Shown here: in pieces, positions 12,367-24,912 of the stretch | How positions within the stretch are numbered: position 1 is the stretch's first letter | Layout of the letters: each line of letters begins with the position of its first letter | Source of the DNA: Hymenopellis radicata | Taxonomy: Eukaryota > Basidiomycota > Agaricomycetes > Agaricales > Physalacriaceae | DNA: 64,000 nt | Assembly (NCBI GenBank): GCA_015501595.1 | Contig: JADNRX010000206.1 | Span: forward strand, 33,628 to 97,627 | Direction: 5' to 3' | The notes under the pieces: generated by a model | The model's input: the letters and a program-made list of their open reading frames with translations, nothing else | Database searches by the model: none | What the model was told of the DNA's origin: nothing | Made by a program: the position numbers and the translations under genes

Positions 12367-14661
12367 TCAGTATATGCCATGCCATGCAATAGCAGAGGGC
12401 TCACGCATCTTGAAGATGCCAGCACGAGCAGTCCTAGACGCTTCCGGCATATCACAGTGCACACAAACAAACGCCTGAGAAAACTCCGCGTGCCCAGCAG
12501 GCTTCGACAACAAATCTTTCTCCAACAAGCGGTTTTCCTGACGACGTCCTGAAGCGATAAGATCAGCGTCTTCAACGCGAGACATCATCCCGAGATGTTG
12601 ATGATTCTAGAGACAGATAAGACATACATAACCAGAAAGGTACGCGAAGACTAACCATAGCTGTACGCCAACGCATGAGACCGAACAATCTCGTCCCAGG
12701 TGGGGATATCCGTCTGGAGTCACATTCCTCGCATTGGAAGAACATATCAACACCGTCCATATCCTCAGCAGTCGCCGTATCTGGGTCCAATCCACACATC
12801 CTCACAAAGTCTTTGCATCGGTTATAGACATCCTGATTACCGCTGTAGTGCCCTTGCCGTTCCAAATCCTAACTGGTGTCACCAACGCGAGCGGTAGAAT
12901 AGAAGCAGGAGTGTGAGGCGAAGTGTGGATAATGAAGGACCACGGACAAGGAGCGCCTGCAGCAGTCGGCGCAAGTAAAAGCGTTGACGACCAATGAGAG
13001 ATCATCGGCGCCCCGTCTTCGTGAGTATCGCTTTCAAGCGAGTCTCGTGTTCTTGTCTCCATTCGTCACAGATGGCGGGCACAGTCTCAAAGTGCTTCCT
13101 CGAGCTTGGCGGTGATGTCCTCGTCATGCGGCGTATTTTGGATAATGTCCAGAAAAGGCTGGTAGGTGCAAAGCGCGGAGGCTGGGGGATTGGGCACCGT
13201 TTCTGGCAATTTCGAGAGGAGACAATCTCCCAGCCTTTCTAGAAGCCGTATTCTCCCAGCGATGGCAATTAGTATCTTTCGCTCGAGTATGCGCGCGCGG
13301 AGATTCAACATGACTTCTGTGAGAGCGGCCTTGATGGCCTCCCATACTAAAACGAGTAATATCAGCGTCAAGCAAATAGGATTGCGGAAAACTTACTTCG
13401 GTTGGTCAGCTCTTTAGGTTGTTTGACCACCGGGTGGGATTTCAGAATCATATCAGCCAAAGGATGATCTAATTCTTCTTCCCAGCCGTCTGCCTTCAGG
13501 CGAGCAATGATACTGTTGTTTTGTCAACCTCTGCGATATGTGTAGCATACGGGTCCGGCACCTTTGAAGTCTTTGTTCGCGAAGAGAGGCTAGCTGTGCT
13601 ACGCGAGCTTCGGCCTAGAGGCGGCCCAGGACTCGTACAGCTTGCAGGACTTCGAAAAGGAGTTGAGTTTATTCCCTTATGCTGAATAAGGCTCACCTCA
13701 ACAAGCGCCTCGTGCTCCTCTTGCCGCTCGGAAAGCCATGCTGCATACTCTGGCGTTCCACGCTGGAGTTCAGCACTCTCCTGGCCCCAGCCTATCGTAA
13801 GAGGCCCGATGAAAGTATAGGATAACTACGGATTCTGAGACACAACCATGCTCGAAACGCGGAACAGCAGTGAGCAAATCCTGAACTTTGTGGGGGTCTC
13901 CAGTCCGTCGACGAAATGCCCCCGCGGTCGCCATACTTCATGGAATAAGAAATGGTTCTTTGAACAAAGATAGCTGCTCGTACATGGTTCCTTTGTCCAG
14001 GCATTCCACGCACAACCTCATATGTATTCCCCACTGGATATGTCTAGTTGCTGGTTTCCCGCAGCCCTAATAAATATGTAAGGACCTGAACATCTATCCG
14101 ATAAATACACGTACGTGGCAATGACTGTCGAACAGCAAGTTGGCGTACTGCGGTTCGCTGAGGCCCTCAATTATCGGGGGAAGACCCCCCATCGCCAGAA
14201 AGGCGCTCTTCCAGACAGTTCTAGACGATTTGTCCATGAGCAGCGAGCGTAGCGCTTTAGTAGTGCGGCTCATCCGCAAGAGGTCTAGAGGCTCCAAGTG
14301 AGAAAAGATCTGGAGCAAGACTCAATTGAGAAACACGCTTGGCTGAACGTCTATAGACACGTACCACAAAGAGAACGTCGACGGGAGCCTCAGCAAACTG
14401 TCTTAGCCTTCCTCGTCCATTTCGAGTTGGTGCAGCTTGACTTGATGACTCGACCGCAGCACTGATCTTGGCACGTTTCCGGGGTTTCCTGCGAGGTTCG
14501 TCCTTTTCGTCTCTGTCTGAGGAAGTGGCTCTCTGGCGACTTTTCGCTGGAGCTACTTTCACCTTCGGCGTGACAATCGCTTTTGGCTGAGAGAGCTTGG
14601 CGCCATCTTTCGTCTTCGCGACGGTAATGCGGTTGGAGCGACGAGGATGTAAGGACGCCAT
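12367..14661 (-). pseudogene. F-box protein gene with zinc-binding region, disrupted
   Basis: Exon 1 begins at the ATG at 14661 and encodes a basic, low-complexity leader (RRKPRKRAK) running into APVDVLF. After a 50-60 base GT-AG intron, exon 2 (14319-14115) gives an F-box (IFSHLEPLDLLRMSRTTK). Exon 3, from 14066, encodes a cysteine cluster, GCGKPATRHIQWG then RLCVECLDKG. Later exons encode a charged helical region (SERQEEHEALVE), and the last coding block has FVCVHCDMPEA and a stop at 12367. This order matches a large basidiomycete F-box family expected to recruit substrates to SCF ubiquitin ligases. Two lesions stand out: an in-frame TGA after KEPFLIP (near 13944) and a one-base shift near 13087, where the open frame ends but the next frame continues as FETVPAICDEWRQEHE. 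Either lesion could be a sequencing error; together they suggest a pseudogene. Confidence 0.7.
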
Positions 14662-15480
14662 GTTGGTAGAATGATGGGAAAAGGTAGAGTGGCTCCGTCA
14701 TGATAAAAGCCGAGTCACCTGATCGCACTCCCATTCAGCAAATTGAGACAATGCGGGCTTTGTGAACGCTCGGTCACCGAACCCGCCCTGGGAAAGCTTC
14801 CACATTATGAATGAAATACACTGGCGCAATCCAGGCAAATGCTCTGCAATTCGCTAGCCCGAAGGTCGGACGTGAAGGGGTGCTTAACGCAAGTTTGTCG
14901 GTGACGACCTCTTTAGAGGCAACCGTATTATCGCTGGACCGTCGCGGACCGTGACTCCGGAATCGGACTTGACCACGGAAGGGAAGGCGGAGTCGAGTGC
15001 GGCGTGCTTTCGGATGTGGCGGCCTTCGTCCGTGAATGCTCAAATGTGGTGCAGGCGTAATAAGCCGGGTCTTCAATTCGACAATCAGATGCTTGCCAGT
15101 TTCTGGCTTACCGCTCTAGTACTAGATATCCGTTGTAGACTCGTCGACGTCATCGGGCCCACTAAGATACCACATATCCACCGTCGCATCCATATAGGCG
15201 AGCCATCTCAAGCCTACGTCAAGGGGACAAGAATCAGGATCATGAGATGGTCGAGGGGAAGACGTGGAAGATAATAATGGATAGCGAGCGAGAATAGCCA
15301 GACGGTTTACTTTGAATTGGGTTTAAGCCTCAGATTCTACCCAGTTTGATTTCGACGAGGATGTAAACTACCAACGAATCGAGCGGGATGTAGGATCGGG
15401 CAATTCCTAGAGATCCCAAGGAGAGTGACGAGTGCTGCCGTAGCCCAGAGGATGTCAGCTTGAGGGATGTATTATAGAGC
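14662..15480. other. no supportable gene
   Basis: This is upstream flank of the F-box gene, followed by sequence with only overlapping short frames. The first 100 bases presumably hold that gene's promoter; I see no clear TATA box. Confidence 0.4.
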
Positions 15481-15499
15481 GGCTAAATTGGTGGCCTCG

Positions 15500-17528
15500 A
15501 TGGCTCTCGACGTGCAGTCGCGGAGCTTCTCTCCTCCTAGCCATCGGTTTGTAACCGTAGAGCAACCGTCCCGACTTGTAGTCGAGTGACGGTGGTGGTG
15601 GGAGGGAGCGCTTGATTTGGCTCAAGCAACGTGCTTCGGCTCCACGGCAATCAGTTCAGAAAGTCTCGCTTCCATTGAAGATTGCAGAACGAATAAATTC
15701 CAGACGGTCTCAGTATTCAGAGGAAATGTGTACATTAAATGTGGCATTATGGGAGTACAACGTTGATATAATAATTCTAAGAAAAGATTCAGAAACTTTT
15801 TCCGTGTGGTAGTACGGGCATTCTGAACCATTCTACAAAGCACGCGTAGTGACGCGCAAGCCTATTCTAGAACTCAGTAAGGATCGCGATGCTGACATCC
15901 TTCGCAGATTCTATTGTAACGGCACGCTCGATGGTTCCGGCGGTCATCTCGCCCATGATGCGGAATAGACCCAACAATGCACCCCGACGTTCCTCAAACC
16001 GGATGAGGCGAAGCCATCATGTCCAACATCAGTACTTGCGGGAATGTGTGGTCCATTGAAATGGGGAACGCAGCCAAGAATGCGGATATCGCGGCCCCGG
16101 TACTTGAGGCGTCCAACTCGTCAAATGGCTGACTTGTTTGCTCAAAGTTGGCGGGCTTGAATTGGTAGCAGAGTCGATCGAGGGTTACGAGCTCGTATCG
16201 AAAGTAGATCTCGAATAATTCCAAAAGATCTCCGAAATGACATTCTCCGGTAGTGGGTTGGGCAGAGGTTGATCTCGCCACAAGACCGTGGCCGTCCCCA
16301 TCTTCGAAAGATCGATAGTACCCTGTTCAAAGGTTAGTTGATGAAAAAGAAAGCAGTAGAAAGGGTACCTCTAGCTTCCCAGCCTTCATACAGTCCATCA
16401 ACTTGGTTTGCACGTCATTCCTCCGCTGCGAAACAAATGAATCGGGCTTATTCCCGAAGCTATCGATTCCGAGTAAATCGCGCCACGACGTTGGGCTGAG
16501 CAGTTCGAACATGGGGGAAATGATGCGGTAATGGAGTGCGTGGCGCAACTTGAGGTATACCGTGATATAAGCGTCACGAATGGCCGAATTTGTCATTGTA
16601 GCGATAAAGCCAGGATCAGGCAAGGCATAACCACGATTGACTTTAGGATTAGACCTCGAGTTCTGGTCAAAGCTTTGGCCGATGTCGCGTGAAGCTCGCA
16701 TCCATTCAGGAAGAGAACGTGGCACGAGAGGCGAGCTAACGTCGAGAAATTTGTTCCGGTCCTGATTGGCTGGCTTGTGCTTGTGGGACGAGCGCGAAGA
16801 ATCTAGCAAGGCAATTAGACACGGCTAATAATCAACACCGATACTAACAGGGTTTGTGTCTGGACTCGGAGGATGAACGAATGCTTCTAGAAGGCCCGCC
16901 ACTCCCCAAAGTGCCCTGCACGGAAAGCTGATGCAAATCAAGTTGAAGAGCTGGTGGTGCATCCGCTACTTCCCAATTACTACCCGGGGAGGCTCTGTCG
17001 TGCGCGAATTTGGCCATGGCGCGATACCTCTCGACATTATAAGGTTGCCCTCTGAAAATGACGGGGTGTGGGACAGCAGCGTGTGTACTCGCGGGTTGCG
17101 AGAGGTTCCTCGATCCACCGGTCAACACGAACCGCATCTGCTCCATCTATAGGACGAACAAGCTAGCAGGGTATCCCAGCCCTAACCAAATTTTCAGCAT
17201 CGTGGAGGTTGTTGACATACTTACGCTCCAATAACGTTCCGGAGAGGGGAGTGCTTTGCAGTAGGAGACGTAAACTGTTCCCGCTCCAAGCAAGTACACT
17301 GAGTTAGGCGTCTAAACATGAACGCTTCGTCGAGGCCCGGTGTAATATTTGAGTCGACCAAGGTGCGTGGCGATGACCTCGTCGTCCCTCACTCCGTTCT
17401 GAACATCTCCTCCGAACGCAGCGTGCCAACCTTCCTTCAAAACTCCTTGATTTCACCCTCCATAATCTGACGCCATTCCGTCTTGACAAGACCCAGTGTA
17501 TTAGGATTGTCGTGACTTGGAATTCCAT
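15500..17528 (-). pseudogene. cluster gene 1, copy C (5'-truncated, broken)
   Basis: An inverted, diverged copy of the gene at 18469-20645, lying head-to-head with it. Matching starts at the NTLGLVKTE region and runs through the VDRWIEE, PHPVIF, SLPEWMRASRDIG and LPDPGFIATMT blocks to the shared 3' module. Relative to the intact copy it lacks the first 120-odd codons, has a stop where the intact gene reads EIKEFRRRVG (the first RRR codon follows a TGA), has lost a nine-base segment just after RSEE, and has lost further sequence in the DETFMLWR region. Its introns sit at the same places as in the intact gene. Confidence 0.85.
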
Positions 17529-17634
17529 TCTGTTGTTTGTATTTCGGTATGGATCATAACTCGTACTATTGAGCGGCTAGTGGAAAGAACAGGTTTCTCG
17601 GAGAATGTTGCAGAAAGGGAGCAATGACAGGCAG

Positions 17635-18087
17635 AATCTATACATGCTCTGTTTCTTCCAAGCACAATCGCAACTTCTTCCTCATCTCTTCGTCTGCATA
17701 GTGAATGGTCTCCGGCGATTCGTCGTCAGGATCGTAGTCCTGGGTCATGAGACGCGTGACAATGTCCTAGAATGATTGTCAGAATCAATTGTGTAGCCAA
17801 CAAAATGCACAAACCATCTTCCTCGCCGCTTGAAGAGCAAGCCTATGTTCGGAATCCGGTAGAGGAATCATTTCGTCGACCAGTGGGAATAATTTGAAGA
17901 AGAAAGCAATCGTAGTGCCGTCATTGACCGTGGCGAGATAGTAGGGTTCTGCGAGCAGATTATTAGGGCATAGCAGGAGGGAAGTGTGACGACGTACCGC
18001 GTACAGCAACTTGAACTGTTGAAAAAGTACGAACAGCAAGGTCGAGCTATTTATATGTCTGTGGGTCCTTGCTTTGTGGAGCACCAA
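17635..18087 (-). CDS. short uncharacterised spliced frame
   Basis: Two exons joined by a likely intron (about 17770-17810) give a short acidic protein with AEPYYLATVNDGTTIAF, LVDEMIPLPDSEHRLAL and then DIVTRLMTQDYDPDDESP, ending in EETEHV. It lies between copies C and A of cluster gene 1 and reads in the same direction as copy C. It could be a leftover 5' part of a related gene. The family is not recognised. Confidence 0.3.
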
Positions 18088-18120
18088 ATTGCTTTGTGCA
18101 GGCTATAATAGCCTTCGGCC

Positions 18121-18466
18121 CGACAAGCGCACAGTTCCGACATGAAGTCGAGTCGCGACGTGCAGAGTCGACGTATAGTCGACCGCTGGCCAGCCACCTT
18201 TTCCGGACTGTATCCGAGAGCAAGGTGGTGGTATGAGAGAGAGAGACGGCGGGATAAGCGCCAAATGATGTTGACGTTGTTTAGTCGGTTCGGCAAGCCG
18301 GCTTTGTCCCCTTTAGGACACAAGTGACAAGTCCCCTGTTTCTTACCATTATTGTCACTCGACTTCAAGTCGGCGACTTGGATCTATTGTTCGACTTCAA
18401 GTCGCAGCGACTTCGACACAAGCACTGTCTGCACGTAGTGCCTATACATCGTTCGACTACAAGTCG
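18121..18466 (-). repeat. terminal block T1
   Basis: One of four copies of a block that bounds the clusters (others near 31370, 40770 and 49000/55822). It holds a purine/pyrimidine-skewed GAGAGAGAG run, a TTTGGCGCTT block, a GTCCCCTTTAGGACAC palindrome and several 13-base near-palindromes: CGACTTCAAGTCG at 18360 and 18392, and CGACTACAAGTCG at 18454, immediately upstream of the gene 1 start. It probably contains the gene 1 promoter. Confidence 0.8.
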
Positions 18467-18468
18467 TT

Positions 18469-20645
18469 ATGGTGTCCTCGACGGCTGGGCCTGGACCAAG
18501 TAAGTCGTATCTTACATCAATGTTCATTGACTCAATCAGCACAGTCCGTAGCTTTGAAGGCAAGGTCGGCAAGCGCTATCAAGATCTCAAACTTTTCATT
18601 ACGTCCCCCAATATGGATTTCATTGCCCCTCCTCCGTTCGGGACGCGTACCATTCGAATGTACTCCAACTTTACATTCGGACCTGACGATCCCTTGAATA
18701 CTGCCCAAATCTTCCACTATGCTGTCGGTCACCTCGCTTTAATAGCATCTACAGATTCCCTCCAAACCGTCAGTAATTCTGGCCGGTGGATTTTCTCCAT
18801 CATGCCGTCTGACCGGGAATTCGTCCTTCTTGACCACGACAATCCATCTAATACACTAGGTCTTGTCAAGACGGAATTGCGTCAGATTATGGAGGGTGAA
18901 ATCAAGGAGTTTAGAAGGAGGGTTGGAACGCTGCGTTCGGAGGAGTTTAACAAGGATGTTCAGAACGGAGTGAGGGACGACCAGGTTATCGCCACGCACC
19001 TTGGTCGACTCAAATATTACGCCGGGCGCCTCTCAAATCCAATGACCCGCGACGAAACGTTTATGCTTTGGCGTCTAACTCAGCGTACTTGCTTGGAGCT
19101 GGATGCTCGCATCGTGTGGGTCAGCGAGGCTCGGGAACAGTTCATGTCTCCTACTGCAAAGCATTCCCCTCTCCGGAACGTTATTGGAGCATATGTCAAC
19201 AACCTCGACAATGCTGAGAATTTGGTTAGGGCTGGGATACCATGCTGGCTTGTTCGTCCCATAGATGGAGCAGACGCGGTTCGTGTTGACCGGTGGATCG
19301 AGGAACCTCTCACAGCCCGCGAGTACACGGACGCTGCTGTCCCACACCCAGTCATTTTCCAAGGGCAACCTTACGACCTCGAGAGGTACCGTGCCATGGC
19401 CAATTTCGCACACGACAGGGCCTCGCCGGGCAGTAATTGGGGAGTAGCAGATGCGCCACCAGCTCCTCAACTTGATTCGCAGCAGCTTTCTGTTCAGGGC
19501 ACTTCGGGTAGCGGCGGGCCTTCCAGAAACATTCGTCCATCTTCCGATTCGAGACCCAAACCTTGTAAGTATTGGTGTTGATCATTAGCTGTGTCTAATT
19601 CTCTTGCTAGATTCTTCGCGCCCTCCCCAAAAGCAAAAGCAAGGCAATCAGGACCGGAACAAATTTCTCGACGTCAGCTCGCCTCTCGTGCCACGTTCTC
19701 TTCCTGAATGGATGCGAGCTTCACGCGACATCGGCCAAAGCTTTGACCAGAACTCGAGGTCTAATCCTAAAGTCAATCGTGGTTATGCCTTGCCTGATCC
19801 TGGCTTTATCGCTACAATGACAAATTCGGCCATTCGTGACGCTTATATCACGGTATACCTCAAGTTGCGCCACGCACTCCATTACCGCATCAGTTCCCCC
19901 ATGTTCGAACCGCTCAGCCCAACGTCGTGGCGCGATTTACTCGGAATCGATAGCTTCGGGAATAAGCCCGATTCATATGTCGCGAAGCGGAGGAATGATG
20001 TGCAAACAAAGTTGATGGACTGTATAAAGGCCGGAAAGCTAGAGGTACCCTTTCTACGGCTTTCTTTTTCATTAACTAACCTTTGAACAGGGTACTATTG
20101 ATCTTTCGAAGATGGGGACGGCCACGGTCTTGTGGCGAGATCAACCTCTGCCCAACCCACTACCGGAGCATGTCATTTCGGAGATCTTTTGGGAATTATT
20201 CGAGATCAACTTCCGATACGAGCTCGTAGCCCTCGATCGACTCTGCTACCAATTCAAGCCTGCCAACTTTCAACAAACAAGTCAGCCATTTGACGAGTTG
20301 GATGCCTCAAGTACCGGTGACCGCGAGATCCGCCTTCTCGGTTGCATCCCTCATTTCAATGGACGACTCATTCCAGAAAGTCTTGACGTCGGACGTGCTG
20401 GCTTCGCCTCATCCGATATAGAGGAACGTCGTGTGGCATTGTTGGGTCTATTCCGCATCATGCGAGGTTGGACAAAGATGGAAAAGATGACCGCCGGAAC
20501 CATCGAGCGTGCCGTTGCAATAGAATCCGCCAAAGACATCAGCGCCGTGATCCTTAATGAGTTCGAGCATAGGCTCGCGCGTCACTACGTCGGGTGCTTT
20601 GTAGCATGGTTCAGAAGGGCGCCTGTACTGCCACACGGACTATGA
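18469..20645 (+). CDS. cluster gene 1, intact 694-residue protein of unknown function
   Basis: Three exons, 18469-19564, 19611-20044 and 20091-20645, sum to 695 codons including the stop, with clean GT-AG introns of 46 bases each. It is the only undamaged copy of three in the window. The N-terminal half contains FVLLDHDNPSNTLGLVKTE and a charged helix. The middle has RNVIGAYVNN and RAGIPCWLVRPIDG, a pattern I remember from a large, repeat-associated family of basidiomycete hypothetical proteins with no assigned function. A glycine/serine/proline-rich linker follows (residues about 320-370). The C-terminal half has SLPEWMRASRDIGQ, LPDPGFIATMT, LSPTSWRDLLG and FRYELVALDRLCYQFK. It ends in the shared module AGTIERAVAIES...CFVAWFRRAPV. 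I see no signal peptide, membrane span or nucleotide-binding loop. Start choice: the ATG directly follows the terminal block, and the frame is open without the possible 40-base intron at 18500. Confidence 0.75.
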
Positions 20646-20960
20646 AAATGTTTCCGAATTTTTTTTAGAATTATTATATTAACGTTGTACTCCCTGAATG
20701 CCACATTTAATGTACACATTTCCTCTGAATACTGAGACCGTCTGGAATTTATTCGTTCTGCAATCTTCAATTGAAGTTCCATTTGCGAGACTTTCTGCCG
20801 CGCAGCCGAAGCACGTGGCTTCATTTATCCTCCCCGTCACTCGACTACAAGTCGGGACGGTTGGTTTCAAGCACAGGGCAAGGAGCGGAAAAGCTCTGCG
20901 ACTTCAAGTCGCGAGCCATCGGGAGTACCGACTACAGGTCGGGACTTTGCTCTGCGACCA
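20590..20960 (+). repeat. shared 3' module, copy following gene 1
   Basis: It starts within the last codons of gene 1 (HYVGCFVAWFRRAPV) and continues through an A/T-run block, CATTTAATGTACACA, CTGGAATTTATTCGTTC, TCAATTGAAG and then near-palindromes such as CGACTACAAGTCG. AATTTTTTTTAGAATTATTA is a plausible 3'-end region. The same module follows gene 3 and occurs at four other places in the window. Confidence 0.85.
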
Positions 20961-21405
20961 TACGCCGAGAGGATTGCCCGACTGCAAGACCAACAAACGT
21001 TCTTCTGTCGGTCTACGAGGCCTTACGCGGTAACCGACGGGCTCTAAAGGACACTGTCGCACAATAAAAACAAGGTGCCAGACGTAGGTGTTTTCGCTGT
21101 TCTCATTCTTGTTTGGCTAATTTTTATATACAGGATGCATACCGCGCCATCCGTACAAACGCAGCGCACATAAAATCTGGATGCCCTGCTCAGGACGCGC
21201 CTCGTGAAATGGTCGATGAACAGCTGGACATCCGAGTCTCAGGAGATATACATTGACGGAGTCCACTGCAATATGTTTACACGATTTCTCCTCCAGACTC
21301 CAGTCGCTCGCCGACTCCTCTGGCGGCTCTGGTTGCAATACTCTCAAGTTATACCTTAGACCTCTATACGTCGTTGGGAGCGGCGTTCAAAGACACCCTC
21401 CCGCT

Positions 21406-21747
21406 ATGGCTTCTCTGACATTGGACGGTTCGCACAACGACGATGCACCCATTATGACTGCAGATGGCAACGAGACCATTCAGGCGTTGAACGAGCAGTG
21501 GAAACAAAGGCTCAAGGGTGCCAAGACGTGGGTAGCGAATAGGATTCGAGAACTCGCACTGCAAGAAGAGAATGGTGCGCGTCCCAACTGCACAATGTCC
21601 GTATCTAAAACGTGCAACAGACTACGCTGTCCCGATAATCCTTGCAAGAAGCGTAACTTGAATGTAACCCCGCCGAACTCGGCAAGGCGAGTTCGACAGG
21701 TTGGACCAGATCTAGAGGATGATTTCGACATCTTTACCTCGAGTTGA
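21406..21747 (+). CDS. short uncharacterised frame between genes 1 and 2
   Basis: An ATG-initiated frame of 113 codons contains NEQWKQRLKGAKTWVANR, which looks helical and amphipathic, and ends with an acidic DLEDDFDIF. A GTGCGT donor and an ACAG acceptor inside it would give a shorter alternative end. The region is one of those deleted from arm B, so there is no second copy to test for coding constraint. Confidence 0.35.
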   Translation: MASLTLDGSHNDDAPIMTADGNETIQALNEQWKQRLKGAKTWVANRIRELALQEENGARPNCTMSVSKTCNRLRCPDNPCKKRNLNVTPPNSARRVRQVGPDLEDDFDIFTSS

Positions 21748-22023
21748 TATTCACGGTGGGAAGAAAGGTCAGTCTTGCTTGGTCTACTTCATTTTTAAAA
21801 ATTGTACCATAGTCCTCTGTATTACCACTGGAAATGAAAGGTTTGTCCTCGCATGCCCAATCAAGTTGATCGAATGAACAAAGGATTCATCAACTCTGCG
21901 CAGCCAAGACGACGCTTTGCGTCGAACAATGGCAGATCTAATGAGGCCTACGACAAAAGCGCGCTGCATTTTCTCGTCGTCTCCTTTCATACACCACCGC
22001 CACCCGCCACCCAACCTACCTCC

Positions 22024-24912
22024 ATGTCGAAAAGGAACGAACCAGCAATCCTCATCCACAATTTTCTCATTGGTCACCCTGATTTCCCGGGCGTCCCAGA
22101 TGGCTTTTTGAGCTTTTCCTTCAAAGAGCCCGATGACTTCGTCTCCATGGATGAAGCCTTTCTTCTTCATTGGATTCAGGTCAACCACGACCGGCTTTGC
22201 GCGCCGACCCCGGCGCCGACTTGCTTTTGGGAAGCTGCTGAGGTCTACCAGGCAGACCTACCCAGAAGCATTGGTCCGGACGGTCGGTTTCGGGGCGTAC
22301 CGCGGTTTGGTGGTCGTGTAACAACACCTATCCCAAAGGGTGTCTATCACAAACAGGCACTCTGTTTCGCTGTGTCTCCCAAGCATCTTGCAAATAAACG
22401 GGCCCGTGTTAATTCGGAACCATCTCCTCCCCCGCAGACAATTGATACCGCCCGGCGGTCGAAGAAGTCAAGAAAGGTTATTCTGACCCGGATTGGGGTC
22501 GAACGATTCCTTACAGTTGCCGATAAACGTTCCTATGAGACTTTTCCTGTGTTTCGATGCGGCAATGCAGCCGTTCCTGTTTCTTCGGTACGTTTTTTGG
22601 TACTGTTCTCGACACTAACAAACTCACAATCAACTATCTTTAGTGTGAACCACCCAGCGACTTCTTGAAACACCTCCAAACCGATGGGTTGCTCTTCGCC
22701 GATTTCTCATCAATACTTCCACAGTTGACGGGAGATACGAACGGCTATTTCACCGGTCCACTGTCAAGATCGAGCGCCAAATCTTACGCATCGATGGTCA
22801 AGTACTTCCGTGATAAGGCCCATAAGGACGACTTCGGACAAACCTTCGGACAGCTTACCGTAGGGCCATATGCGGCCGAACATCCCTCTGAACACTCGCG
22901 AGATTATATCCTGTCGTTTGATTTCGCAGTGGTTCCAAAGGGTATCCACACGCTGGAATCGATCCTCAAAAGACTGACAGACATTATTGATAAAGGTGTG
23001 GGGGCCGCTGCCCACAAATACGGCGGTGATCTGTCTATTGTGTCTCCGAACGCTTTCTTTGGAAAGAAGAAAGGTTTCGATGCCTTGCAACTTTTTTGGT
23101 GAGGTCGCATGTATACATTCAGTTGTTTCTTTACTCATCCTTCAACTTGAACAGGACCATTTTCAGCGCCACTTCGAAGATTCGTCGTGCGCCATATCTA
23201 TATTCATTGAAGACTACGATTCCATGACGCGTTACGCGGAGTTCATCTCCCTTACAAGTTCACCTTCCAAACCTTCCTATCCCTCCGTCGATGAGATTAT
23301 CATCCTTCTCGAGACCAACTTCTACAACGTGATCTCCTCTTTCCGGGAGTCGTTTGGGGCACGAGTCTACTTCTTTGGCTCTTCGCCTGCTCTTGGTTAC
23401 CGCCTCAAAGGCTTTTTGATAACAGATGTAACGAAACTGGCAGAGGGATTCGGAGTCGCTGGGTACAGCCGTGCGCAGTTTCAGGCGTGTGTAGCTGCGC
23501 TTCGTGGAGAACTGGAAGAAGACGGAAAACCTCCCTTGAGAATGGCTTTAAAGCATCTCCCGAGGTACCGTTATGGACCGAAAGAGACTGACCAATTCCC
23601 CCAACTGTATGCACACACACTGCTTCAGCAGTTTCATCCCCGCCTCTCTCCCTCTGCAACGAAGATTCTCGAAGCGTGCCATGAACATGTTAATCGTCTC
23701 ATTGACTTCGATGCGCTGCCGGCCATCAGGGCTATTTACGCTCGGAGAGGAAAGCAATGGGAAGCATCGCTGACGCAGCTTACGGTTCAAGGCATTCTGG
23801 CGGGCTCTGGTACCCATGCTCTCCGCCATAGTTACGGTGACCTTCCACCTGACGAGACAATGGAAAATGGTTACAAACTGGTTCAATGTCCAGCGACGCC
23901 CCAGCCTTTCTATGCCCTCTGCTACGACGAGGGCATACTCACCGGTGACTATTCAAACAACGTTGACGTTTCGGAGAAATATGCGTTCGTGTCCGACACG
24001 ATGAAAATGGCGGTAAGCATACTTCATCTTTCTTCTTCCTGTACTACAAACTCATGGGCGTTTCAGTTCCTCCAAAAGGTCGTCCAAGCCGTTAAAATGA
24101 CCGGTGTTAGTGTGTTAGAGCCATTCGACGGTACTGCAGAATGGTGGTACAACGCGCTCGCCTGGTACCTGAAAGCCACTCGGACCGCAGTATCGAACTA
24201 TTTCTTCGACGAAGGCCACCTCCAATGCCTATCTTTGAGCCTGTGTCAGGCCAGTTTGGCCATCGGTGCAGGAAGCACTACCCGGGCGACCTTGGAGACC
24301 GAGACGAAGTTTTGTCGTCGTATTGACATCCTGTTCGTCGAGGAGGACCTCACCATTGTCACCGAGGACAAGACTATCTCTTTATGCAATATTATAGAAG
24401 GCACGTTCGGGTTCACGTTCCCTCGAAGAAACCACAAGGTGAACTTCAAAGAACTGGAGACCGAGCACAAGGAGATGATCATGGCCTTCTCTGAGTACTG
24501 TCGGAACGAGCTCCCTGAAGCCGTCTTCAAGGAGACGCCGTTCACGAAGGACTATCCCAAGACTCCGTCGGTCAAGAACCGAGACCTGAAGATGAACCCC
24601 CCGACGAAACTGGAAGACTTCTTCTACGTGGGATGGAACGCGGCCAAGAAGTGGGGCGTATACAGCATCTTCGCGTTGTGGGAGGAGGCGGAGCTTCAAG
24701 GCAACGGGTACGCCACAGAAATTCAGGCAGGCACTGTCAAGGATAATCGCTTTAAATGTCGTTATGTTGGAGAGGATAGCGCCGGACCTCGAGGGATGAT
24801 CGTGGTCCTCTTGGTCATAGTCGTCGCCGGTCTCTGTGTTCTGTCCAGGGAGTCAAGGCAGCGATTCCCTTCTCGATACATACTGGAGCCAACTGGGAAG
24901 CTCCCGAAATAA
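22024..24912 (+). CDS. cluster gene 2: AAA-ATPase-like plus PD-(D/E)XK nuclease-like protein
   Basis: Exons: 22024-about 22587, then from 22645 after an intron ending TTTAG, another intron at 23100-23153, and a 54-base intron at 24013-24066. After a 150-residue leader, the block GPLSRSSAKSYASMVKYFRD then YILSFDFAVV matches the AAA-ATPase-like family, whose usual sequence there is a proline-arginine-rich loop with FGKS. Here GK is AK, so the P-loop is degenerate although the lysine remains. AISIFIEDYDSM sits at the Walker B position with the acidic pair in the order ED instead of the usual DE. Near the end, ETETKFCRRIDILFV...VTEDK fits a PD-(D/E)XK core. The architecture recalls NTPase-nuclease proteins of the Crinkler-like (CR) effector and transposon-linked group. 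Oddities: the splice join at 23100 is one base out of phase in a run of six T, and the C-terminus carries a hydrophobic run (GMIVVLLVIVVAGLCVL). It may be slightly damaged. Confidence 0.6.

Noticed and set aside
18500..18539. 40-base intron at the start of gene 1
   Set aside because: The sequence has a GTAAGT donor and a CAG acceptor, but its length is not a multiple of three and removal breaks the long open frame; the unspliced frame is continuous.
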